From Chloroflexota bacterium (GTDB lineage: Bacteria; Chloroflexota; Anaerolineae; Aggregatilineales; Aggregatilineaceae), in assembly GCA_016234525.1 (NCBI GenBank), contig JACRBK010000245.1, forward strand, positions 1 through 5,512: DNA of 5,512 nt, read 5' to 3'. A program made the translations under genes and the position numbers. Position 1 is the stretch's first letter. Each line of letters starts with the position of its first letter. Below the pieces are notes generated by a model. The model worked only from the letters and a program-made list of their open reading frames with translations, did not search any database and was not told the DNA's origin. This document shows positions 1-5,512 of the stretch, in pieces.

Positions 1-675
1 AATTTGGCTCAGGCGCGAGGGCAGCGCTTCGATCATCAGGGCAGGCAGCAGCAGCAGGGTGGCTTCTTTTGAAAGCAGCGCCCCGACAAATGCCAGCACG
101 AAAAACGGCAGAAAGAGCAGCGGACTTTTTCCGGCGCTCAATGTTTGCCGGATGCGCATGATCAAATAGGCGCTCAGCAGAGCCAGGGCAGTGAATAACG
201 GCTCACGAAAAAAGGTCCGGCTGTACGGCCAGGCGATGGTTCCCAGCCCGAAGATCAGCCCTACTCCCAACGCAGCCCCGGAGCGGTAACCCGACCCCAG
301 CCCATAAAAGTAGAGGATGCCTGCCGTCAGCGCCGTGATCAACACATTAAACAACCATACCGTGTGAGCCAGACCAATGCCCGGCAGCTTTTCCGCGATT
401 ATGAACAGCGGGGCGGCCAACACCGGCTGCATCGGTTCGGTATCCGCCGCAGAGGGGCGGGCTGTTTTGATAGAAGTGGGTGGAAAAGCGTCAAACTCGT
501 AGTTTTGAGCAAAGTCTCCCTCGCGCGCCATACTTTCGACAGCGTCGAACAAAAACCACTCGTCGCGGCTGATGGCATAACCGTTAAAGGTGACGAAATA
601 AACGGCGATCAGAAAAACCACCAGTCCTACACCTAATGCACGTTGTCGCCAGGGGGAAGACGTTGTTTCGATCAT
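1..675 (-). CDS. Multi-pass membrane protein, probable GT-C (GT39/PMT-like) glycosyltransferase, partial (C-terminus beyond left edge)
   Basis: The frame is open from an ATG at 675-673 to the left edge with no stop, giving 225 N-terminal residues. A short cytoplasmic N-terminus is followed by a hydrophobic helix at about residues 14-30. A loop of about 50 residues comes next and begins with 'ISRDEW' (D38-E39). Further hydrophobic segments lie at roughly 83-95, 104-124, 133-148, 158-173, 186-202 and 204-217. An early acidic Asp-Glu pair in the first extracytoplasmic loop, followed by 'EPMQPVLAAPLF', recalls PMT/ArnT-type GT-C transferases, which take a sugar from a polyprenyl-phosphate donor on the outer face of the membrane. 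That assignment is inferred from topology and motif placement, and the donor and acceptor are unknown. The ATG overlaps the upstream glycosyltransferase stop (ATGA, 4 bases), and no clear Shine-Dalgarno sequence precedes it, so translational coupling is likely. An O-antigen ligase or polymerase is less likely but not excluded. Confidence 0.72.
   Translation of the reverse strand, partial: MIETTSSPWRQRALGVGLVVFLIAVYFVTFNGYAISRDEWFLFDAVESMAREGDFAQNYEFDAFPPTSIKTARPSAADTEPMQPVLAAPLFIIAEKLPGIGLAHTVWLFNVLITALTAGILYFYGLGSGYRSGAALGVGLIFGLGTIAWPYSRTFFREPLFTALALLSAYLIMRIRQTLSAGKSPLLFLPFFVLAFVGALLSKEATLLLLPALMIEALPSRLSQI
672..675 (-). other. ATGA stop-start overlap joining the GT4 and membrane glycosyltransferase genes
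   Basis: Read on the minus strand, the four bases ATGA hold the start codon of the membrane protein (675-673) and the TGA stop of the GT4 gene (674-672). The bases just upstream (AACCCCGTCT) contain no Shine-Dalgarno match. Termination-reinitiation by the same ribosome is therefore the likely mode of translation, and it implies linked expression of the two products. Confidence 0.8.
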
Positions 676-1853
676 AGACGGGGTTTGCCTGCCTTTGTGG
701 CTAACAGGCTGCGATAAAGCTGAGCGAGATCGGCGGCTAACCGGCTGATGTCGTATTCAGCGGTGATCGCCTGCCGGATGTTTTTCTGATCGGTGGGAGA
801 ATCGGCGAGTGTGGCGATCACCGCAGCGGCCAGCGCGTCAGGATCATCAGGCGGGACCAGCCGCCCAAAGGCTCCGCCGCGCAGCAGGTCCGGTACGCCA
901 CCGACTGCCGTCGAAACCACCGGCACACCCGCCGCCAGCGCTTCAATGATCGAGACGGGGGTACCCTCGTTGCGCGATGAGATTACCAGCACGTCCAGAG
1001 CGCTGTAAGCCGGTTTGACATCCGCCTGCCAGCCAGTGAACGTAACCGCGTTTTCCAGCCCCAGGGCGCTTACCTGGGCTTCGACGGCAGCGCGCGTTTC
1101 ACCATCGCCGACGATCACAAAATGCGCGCTGGGGATCGCCTGCCTGACTCGCGCCGCCATATTTAGGAACAGTTCGTGATTTTTCACCGGAACCAGCCGC
1201 CCAATGATCCCCACCAGCGGCGCATCCGCAGGCAGGTTAAACCGGGCGCGAAAATCACCCTGGTGGCGCGCCATTTCGGCAAAGGGAGCTAATTCTAACC
1301 CCAGGGGTACTACGCTGAACTTTTCTAGTGGCGCGATGGCATAATCTTGCACCAGTTCATCGCGCAGCCGGGGGCTGATCGTGATCAGGCTGCTGCTGAT
1401 TCGGGCATTGAATCGCTCTAACCAGAGGAACAGGCGTGTCTTGGTTGGGCTGAAATAGCCGTGAAATACATGCCCATGAAAGGTATGCACGCGCACCGGC
1501 ACACCGGCGAGCCATGCCGCAAGGCGGCCCACAAACCCGGCTTTAGCGGTGTGGGTATGCACCACATCCGGGCGCAGCCGCCGCATCAGCCGCCAGAGTT
1601 TGAACAGTGTTTTAAGATCACGCAGGGGGGAAAGTTCGCGTCCCAGTTCGGGGATATACACGGGCTGGATGCCGCGTGCTTCGGCCAGATAAGCCATATC
1701 GCCTTCGTCCGGCCCGATGTTCCCACACACCAGCGTGCTTTCAAAGTCAGGGGGGCCAAGGCGCTCGGTGAGCAGCGTTACATGGATCGCTGGTCCGCCG
1801 ACATTCAAACGGGCAATGATGCGCATAATGCGGATCGGGCAGGAGGGTTTCAT
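672..1853 (-). CDS. Glycosyltransferase family 4 (GT-B fold)
   Basis: This is a complete 393-residue GT4 retaining glycosyltransferase, a normal length for the family. It should act in the cytoplasm or at the inner membrane face, moving a sugar from a nucleotide-sugar donor to a glycan acceptor. The N-terminal Rossmann domain opens with 'RIIARLNVGGPAIHV' (residues 11-25), the acceptor-side glycine loop, and contains 'DVVHTHTAKAG' (96-106) and 'HTFHGHVFHGYF' (123-134). The C-terminal donor-binding domain begins near 'VGIIGRLVPVKN' (214-225). It carries 'GDGETR' (249-254) and the E-x7-E signature 'NEGTPVSIIEA', with E296 and E304. The frame can be extended to an ATG at 1913, but that would overlap the amidotransferase by 49 bases and add residues unlike the family. 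The ATG at 1853-1851 lies 11 bases after the amidotransferase stop and puts the conserved strand at the expected place. A third ATG at 1826 (MRIIARL) is possible. Only a weak purine-rich stretch (GAAAGA) precedes the chosen start. Sugar specificity cannot be read from the sequence. Confidence 0.93.
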   Translation of the reverse strand: MKPSCPIRIMRIIARLNVGGPAIHVTLLTERLGPPDFESTLVCGNIGPDEGDMAYLAEARGIQPVYIPELGRELSPLRDLKTLFKLWRLMRRLRPDVVHTHTAKAGFVGRLAAWLAGVPVRVHTFHGHVFHGYFSPTKTRLFLWLERFNARISSSLITISPRLRDELVQDYAIAPLEKFSVVPLGLELAPFAEMARHQGDFRARFNLPADAPLVGIIGRLVPVKNHELFLNMAARVRQAIPSAHFVIVGDGETRAAVEAQVSALGLENAVTFTGWQADVKPAYSALDVLVISSRNEGTPVSIIEALAAGVPVVSTAVGGVPDLLRGGAFGRLVPPDDPDALAAAVIATLADSPTDQKNIRQAITAEYDISRLAADLAQLYRSLLATKAGKPRL

Positions 1854-1864
1854 GCCTTGATCTT

Positions 1865-3769
1865 TCAGGGTGCCGCCGGGGTGGAGGGATCGATAAACAA
1901 CCGGTGCCACCACTCAAAAGTAAGCAGGGTCCAGATACGCTGGCCGTGATTTCGTTTGCCGCTGGAATGTTCGTCCAATAACTGCCGGACTACGCCCTCA
2001 TGAAAATAACCACGCCCCAATGCCTGAGGATCGAGCAGCAGATCGCGAGTATATGTCTCCAGGTTATCACGGAACCAGCGCCCTACGGGCACACCAAAAC
2101 CGTGTTTGGGGCGATGGATAATTTCATCAGGCAGAACCCCTGTCGCGGCTTGTTTGAGGATATGTTTGGTCGTCTTGCCGTTGAGCTTGAGGTTGGACGG
2201 AATGCAGGCCGCCAGTTCTAATAGTTTATGATCGAGAAATGGCGCGCGCGCCTCTAAAGATGCAGCCATACTGCTGCGGTCCATTTTAATCAGGAGATCG
2301 TCTGGCAGATAGGTAGTCAGGTTCACATCGAGAAGCTGCGCCGTCAGGTCGCGCCGCTGATCGACGGCATGAAGATCAAAGACCGACTGGAAGTGCGCGC
2401 TGGGCGAATCTTCCATCTCATCGACACATAACATTTCGATCTGTTCATCATCGAACAGGCGCACCCACGAAAAATAAGCTTCTGCCGGGGGCAGGGTTCC
2501 CCCACTGACGAATCGCCGCGCTCGCTGTGCTATCCCCCGATAGGAGGTAGCTTCGGGCAGCAGATCAGTCACGGTTTTCATACCCTGGCGGACAAACCCC
2601 GGCAAACGCCGGTAATCTTCGGCCAGATTCGCCGCATAAAACCGTTCGTACCCGGCAAAAAGTTCGTCACTGCCGTCACCGGTCAGCGCTACTGTCACAT
2701 GCTCGCGCGTGTATTGGCTGACCAAATAGGTGGGAATAGCTGACGAGTCGGCGAAAGGCTGGTCGTGATGCCAGACCAGAAACGGCAGCAGATCAATCGC
2801 GTCTGGCTCGACAATAAATTCGTGATGGTCGGTATCAAACAGATCGGCCACACGGCGCGCATAGGCAGTTTCGTCGAACGATTCTTCGCCCGTAAATCCA
2901 ATAGAGAATGTTTTGACGCGCCCTGCTGTATGCCGGGCCATATAAGCGACGATCAAGCTGCTGTCCAGCCCGCCGCTGAGAAAAGCACCCAGCGGTACAT
3001 CACTCAACAGGCGCAATCGGACCGCTTCTTCGAGTGTGGCGCGCAGTTCTTCAAGATAATCTTCTTCGCTGGCGTCGGGTTCGGCTCCGGCGGCGGAGGG
3101 TGGAGTCCAATAGGCGCGGGTCGTGATGATCCCATTACGACAGGTGAGGACATGGCCCGGTGGCAGCATTCGAATATCTTCAAAAAAGGTCAGCGGGGCC
3201 GGAACATAACCATAGGCCAGCACCAGCGGGGTCAGGCTGCGGGCAGGCACACGTGGCACATCAGGATGTCGCAGCAGGGCTTTGATCTCCGAACCGAAGA
3301 TCAGGCGGTGGTTGTTTTTGTAGTAGTAGAGCGGTTTTTTGCCCAGCCGATCCCGCGCCAACAGCAGCATTTGCCGCTGATCGTCCCACAAGGCCAGACC
3401 GAACATGCCCCGCAGATGATCCAAAAAGTTCACGCCATAACGCTGATAAAGCGCGATCACGGCTTCGGTGTCTGCGCCCGTGCGGAAAATATAGCCGTCA
3501 GCTTCGAGTGTCCGGCGTAGTTCAGGATAGTTGTAGATTTCGCCGTTGTAAGCCAGGGTAATGTGTCCATCGGTGCTGCGCATCGGCAGCGCGGCATCTG
3601 GTGAAAGATCAAGGATCGCCAGCCGCCGGTTCGCCAATCCACACTGCCAGATCAAGACCTCTGCGCCTTGATCTGGCCCACGATGAATCAAGGTGTCGTT
3701 CATCGCGTGCAAAATCTCGCGATCTGCCGGGGAACCATCCAGATTTAAAATGCCGCACAACCCACACAT
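1865..3769 (-). CDS. asnB: Asparagine synthase (glutamine-hydrolysing) / AsnB-type amidotransferase
   Basis: This complete 634-residue protein has the full AsnB architecture. The family reaction is ATP-dependent transfer of glutamine-derived ammonia to aspartate, giving asparagine, AMP and PPi. The N-terminal class II glutaminase domain starts MCGLCG, with Cys2 as the nucleophile once Met is removed. It shows 'ANRRLAI' (46-52), 'YNGEIYN' (74-80) and 'GADTE' (98-102), the glutamine-binding residues of the family. The synthetase domain has the PP-loop 'SGGLDSS' (265-271), 'TGDGSDELFAGY' (363-374), 'DLLIKMDRSSMAASLEARAPFLDH' region (491-514) and 'RPKHGFGVPVGRW' (553-565). No key residue is missing, so both half-reactions look intact. 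The start ATG follows the upstream GT4 stop with no gap (TAAATG). A GGAG lies 12 bases upstream, so coupling is likely. The position between glycosyltransferases raises the alternative that it amidates a sugar acid, as AsnB-like enzymes in some O-antigen loci are thought to do. Sequence alone does not separate these roles. Confidence 0.96.
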   Translation of the reverse strand: MCGLCGILNLDGSPADREILHAMNDTLIHRGPDQGAEVLIWQCGLANRRLAILDLSPDAALPMRSTDGHITLAYNGEIYNYPELRRTLEADGYIFRTGADTEAVIALYQRYGVNFLDHLRGMFGLALWDDQRQMLLLARDRLGKKPLYYYKNNHRLIFGSEIKALLRHPDVPRVPARSLTPLVLAYGYVPAPLTFFEDIRMLPPGHVLTCRNGIITTRAYWTPPSAAGAEPDASEEDYLEELRATLEEAVRLRLLSDVPLGAFLSGGLDSSLIVAYMARHTAGRVKTFSIGFTGEESFDETAYARRVADLFDTDHHEFIVEPDAIDLLPFLVWHHDQPFADSSAIPTYLVSQYTREHVTVALTGDGSDELFAGYERFYAANLAEDYRRLPGFVRQGMKTVTDLLPEATSYRGIAQRARRFVSGGTLPPAEAYFSWVRLFDDEQIEMLCVDEMEDSPSAHFQSVFDLHAVDQRRDLTAQLLDVNLTTYLPDDLLIKMDRSSMAASLEARAPFLDHKLLELAACIPSNLKLNGKTTKHILKQAATGVLPDEIIHRPKHGFGVPVGRWFRDNLETYTRDLLLDPQALGRGYFHEGVVRQLLDEHSSGKRNHGQRIWTLLTFEWWHRLFIDPSTPAAP

Positions 3770-3772
3770 TTA
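3767..3772 (-). other. Zero-gap TAA-ATG junction between GT4 and asnB
   Basis: The GT4 stop TAA (3772-3770) is followed directly by the asnB ATG (3769-3767). The asnB start is fixed by biology, because the next codon is Cys2, the glutaminase nucleophile, so no other start can give an active glutaminase. The nearest Shine-Dalgarno-like element is GGAG inside the end of the GT4 gene, 12 bases before the ATG. That spacing is rather long, which again points to coupled translation. Confidence 0.8.
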
Positions 3773-4903
3773 AGAATGAGTCTCCAATGCCCGGTAAATT
3801 GCCAGCGTGCGTTCAATCATAGCACGAACGGTAAAATGAGCTTGCAGCCGCTCGTATCCTGCTAAACCGCGCGCGCGCCGGGAGTCAGGATGTGTCAGCG
3901 CATCGAGCAGGGCAGCCGCGGTGGCGGGTGTGTCTTGGGGAGCGATCAGCCAGCCCGTTTCGCCGTCGACCACCACTTCGGGGATCGCGCTCACCCGCGT
4001 GCTGATGATCGGTACGTGCAGCGCCATCGCTTCGAGAAATACCAACCCGAAGCCTTCCCACAACGACGGTGCGAGCAGTACATCCAGCCCAGCCATAATA
4101 GCGTGCGCATCGCTGCGCCAGCCCAGGAAATGAACGCGGCTTTCCAGGTGAAGCGCGCTTGCCTGATCTTCGAGTTCAGAGCGCAGTGCGCCGTCTCCTG
4201 CGATGATGTAATGCGCCTGAGGAACCTGCGGGGCGATTTGCGCGAAACCTTCCAGCGCAAATCGCAGCCCTTTTTGTTCGATCAGGCGGCAGACAGAACC
4301 GGCGATCAATGTCTCAGCGGGCAGGTGGAGCGTGTCTAGCAGCGATTGGCGTGCGTCGGCTGGGGTCGTCACCAGTGCAGGATCAAGACCGTAGTGTACG
4401 GTGTGAATACGTTCGGGACGCGCCCCTTCAACCTGAATGCAGAACTGCCGGATCGCTTCTGAGATGGCGATCCCGCCATTGGTCTGCCGCCACAACCAGC
4501 GGTTGAGCAGACGCATGGGGAGCGCGCGCCGGAATTTGTCGTCGTTGTGGCGTGAACTGACAATTGTTGGCACGCCCGCCCAATGCGCCGCCGGAATGCC
4601 ATGTAGATCGGCGTGCAGCAAATGGGTATGGACGACATCGGGCTGTTCGTCACGGAAGCGTTTTATGAGCTGCCGCCACAACCTAGGATCAAGATCGCGG
4701 CGGATTTCTAACCGCTGCACCGGAATACCGAGTGCACTGGCACGATCAACATACTCCTGGACGGGGTTATCCGGCTCGACCAGAATCCAGAGTTGGGCGT
4801 CCATCTCTCGCTGGCGCAGTCCGTCCAACAGGGTGAGTAAATGTCCCTCAGACCCGGCAGTGCCGGTCATTTTGGAAAGATGGACGATCCGGTGAATAGG
4901 CAT
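3770..4903 (-). CDS. Glycosyltransferase family 4 (GT-B fold)
   Basis: This is a 377-residue complete GT4 enzyme, predicted to transfer a sugar from a nucleotide-sugar donor in the cytoplasm. The N-terminal domain begins 'HRIVHLSKMTGTAGSEGHL' (4-22), with the glycine loop of the acceptor-side Rossmann fold, then 'DVVHTHLLHADLHG' (89-102). The donor domain shows 'GSVCRLIEQKG' (202-212), 'IIAGDGALRSELE' (233-245), 'FLGWRSD' (259-265) and the E-x7-E motif 'WEGFGLVFLEAM' with E283 and E291. 'EVVVDGETGWLI' (309-320) is also typical. It differs from the second GT4 of the window throughout the N-terminal half, so the two probably use different acceptors. The frame extends to an ATG at 4939, but that start overlaps the epimerase and adds a 12-residue tail unlike the family. 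The ATG at 4903-4901 lies 8 bases after the epimerase stop and is preferred. It has no recognisable Shine-Dalgarno sequence, which suggests coupling to the epimerase. No signal peptide or membrane helix is visible. Confidence 0.93.
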   Translation of the reverse strand: MPIHRIVHLSKMTGTAGSEGHLLTLLDGLRQREMDAQLWILVEPDNPVQEYVDRASALGIPVQRLEIRRDLDPRLWRQLIKRFRDEQPDVVHTHLLHADLHGIPAAHWAGVPTIVSSRHNDDKFRRALPMRLLNRWLWRQTNGGIAISEAIRQFCIQVEGARPERIHTVHYGLDPALVTTPADARQSLLDTLHLPAETLIAGSVCRLIEQKGLRFALEGFAQIAPQVPQAHYIIAGDGALRSELEDQASALHLESRVHFLGWRSDAHAIMAGLDVLLAPSLWEGFGLVFLEAMALHVPIISTRVSAIPEVVVDGETGWLIAPQDTPATAAALLDALTHPDSRRARGLAGYERLQAHFTVRAMIERTLAIYRALETHS

Positions 4904-4911
4904 GGGTGGTG

Positions 4912-5512
4912 TTAAACAGGCAGCGCCGCTTTGTACCATTCCAGGGTGCGGGCTAACCCTTCTTCAAACGAAACGATGGGTTCGTAACCCATCCGCTGCC
5001 CGGCTTTTTCAATTGATGCGCGCGAATGGCGCACATCGCCGGGCCGGGGAGCAACAAAGATGGGCTGAATTTGTTTACCCATCATCTTATTCAACAGAGC
5101 GATCACCTCAAGCAGGCTGATTCGCCCGCCGCACGCGATATTGAACGTTTCTCCGGCGATGTCTGGCGTATAACAGGCCAGCAGTGTACCGTGTACTACA
5201 TTGGTGATATAGGTAAAATCGCGTGATTGCAGGCCGTCACCCTCCACCGAGGGCTGCTGACCGTTGAGCATCGCCGTAATGAACCTGGGAATTACGGCTG
5301 CATAGGCCGAGAGCGGGTCCTGGCGCGGGCCGAAAACGTTAAAATAACGCACGGCGACGGTTTCCAGCCCATACACATTGGTGAACGCTTTGCAGTACTG
5401 CTCGGCAGCCAGCTTGGCGACCGCATAAGGTGATAGAGGATTGGTAGGCATATCCTCGGATTTGTATTCCGAGTCTGCATCACCATAAGCCGATGACGAA
5501 GCGGCGTATACG
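4912..5512 (-). CDS. NAD-dependent nucleotide-sugar epimerase (extended SDR), partial (N-terminus beyond right edge)
   Basis: The last 199 residues are present, and the frame runs open through the right edge. The family is usually a little over 300 residues, so roughly the first 110-120, with the NAD-binding GxxGxxG, are missing. The visible part starts 'VYAASSSAYGD', which includes the catalytic serine of the SSS strand. It continues with the catalytic 'SPYAVAK' (Tyr at 5427-5425, Lys at 5415-5413), then 'RYFNVFGPRQDP', 'GDGLQSRDFTYI' and 'RPGDVRHSRASIEKA'. These are hallmarks of UDP-hexose 4-epimerases of the GalE/WbpP group, which interconvert UDP-Glc/UDP-Gal or their N-acetyl forms in the cytoplasm. 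The serine in 'DVRHS' aligns by eye with the substrate-size position of GalE, which favours N-acetylated substrates (inference). Other extended SDRs share much of this pattern, so exact chemistry is uncertain. The apparent ATG at 5451 is internal: in-frame homologous residues continue upstream of it. Confidence 0.92.
   Translation of the reverse strand, partial: VYAASSSAYGDADSEYKSEDMPTNPLSPYAVAKLAAEQYCKAFTNVYGLETVAVRYFNVFGPRQDPLSAYAAVIPRFITAMLNGQQPSVEGDGLQSRDFTYITNVVHGTLLACYTPDIAGETFNIACGGRISLLEVIALLNKMMGKQIQPIFVAPRPGDVRHSRASIEKAGQRMGYEPIVSFEEGLARTLEWYKAALPV

Noticed and set aside
364..636. A 90-codon plus-strand open frame in the region with no complete ORF near the left edge.
   Set aside because: The minus strand here encodes a continuous membrane protein with helices and a start overlapping the upstream stop. 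The plus-strand frame has no such support.
1461..1949. A 162-codon plus-strand open frame rich in His, Gly and Ala.
   Set aside because: It is antisense to the GT4 gene and the end of asnB. The composition is what the reverse complement of those codons produces, and no domain is visible.
2765..3520. A 251-codon open frame on the plus strand, the longest on that strand.
   Set aside because: It lies wholly antisense to asnB, whose motifs are unmistakable. The translation is low in recognisable structure, and no Shine-Dalgarno sequence or family motif supports it. It is a GC-driven shadow frame.
4437..4895. A 152-codon plus-strand open frame opposite the first GT4.
   Set aside because: It is antisense to a well-supported GT4 gene. 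It is rich in Arg, Ser and Cys, as expected of a shadow frame, and has no recognisable motif.
5455..5473. A perfect 6-base inverted repeat (CTCGGA/TCCGAG) with a 7-base loop, considered as a hairpin terminator or regulator.
   Set aside because: It falls inside the epimerase coding frame, encoding the stretch DSEYKSED, with no T-tract, and a 6-base repeat is expected by chance in a window of this size.
1..5512. Searched by eye for CRISPR repeats, tandem repeats, tRNA-like cloverleaves, insertion-sequence ends and a promoter.
   Set aside because: No repeated unit, RNA gene or transposase fragment was seen, and coding sequence fills the whole window. The operon promoter must lie beyond the right edge.

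Overview
This window is a fragment of a bacterial surface-polysaccharide or glycoconjugate biosynthesis locus. All five genes lie on the minus strand, so the reading order runs from right to left. They are packed end to end with junctions of -4 to +11 bases, which implies one operon. Base composition is moderately GC-rich and looks even across the window. Protein style (GT4 enzymes with an 'IARLNVGGPAIHV'-type N-terminus, and a multi-pass membrane glycosyltransferase with an early 'RDEW' loop) resembles environmental Chloroflexota (Anaerolineae-like) genomes. That placement is an impression from memory, not a result.

In transcription order: (1) 5512-4912, the C-terminal two thirds of an extended-SDR NAD-dependent nucleotide-sugar epimerase, cut by the right edge; (2) 4903-3770, a GT4 glycosyltransferase; (3) 3769-1865, a full-length glutamine-dependent asparagine synthase or amidotransferase of AsnB type; (4) 1853-672, a second GT4 glycosyltransferase; (5) 675-1, the N-terminal 225 residues of a multi-pass membrane protein that resembles a GT-C (GT39/PMT-like) glycosyltransferase, cut by the left edge. 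No stretch longer than 11 bases lies between coding regions, and I see no promoter, terminator, RNA gene, mobile element or CRISPR array.

Together the genes suggest this sequence of steps: the epimerase makes a UDP-sugar, two cytoplasmic GT4 enzymes add sugars to a growing (probably lipid-linked) glycan, the AsnB-type enzyme supplies asparagine or amidates a sugar acid, and the membrane protein may transfer a sugar from a lipid-phosphate donor on the outer face. The flippase, polymerase and initiating transferase expected of such a locus are not in this window.

I did not find a previously undescribed system here. The points worth a second look are the amidotransferase embedded among glycosyltransferases, a small residue at the substrate-size position of the epimerase, the unclassified membrane glycosyltransferase at the left edge, and the start sites, where the longest ORFs are probably over-extended.
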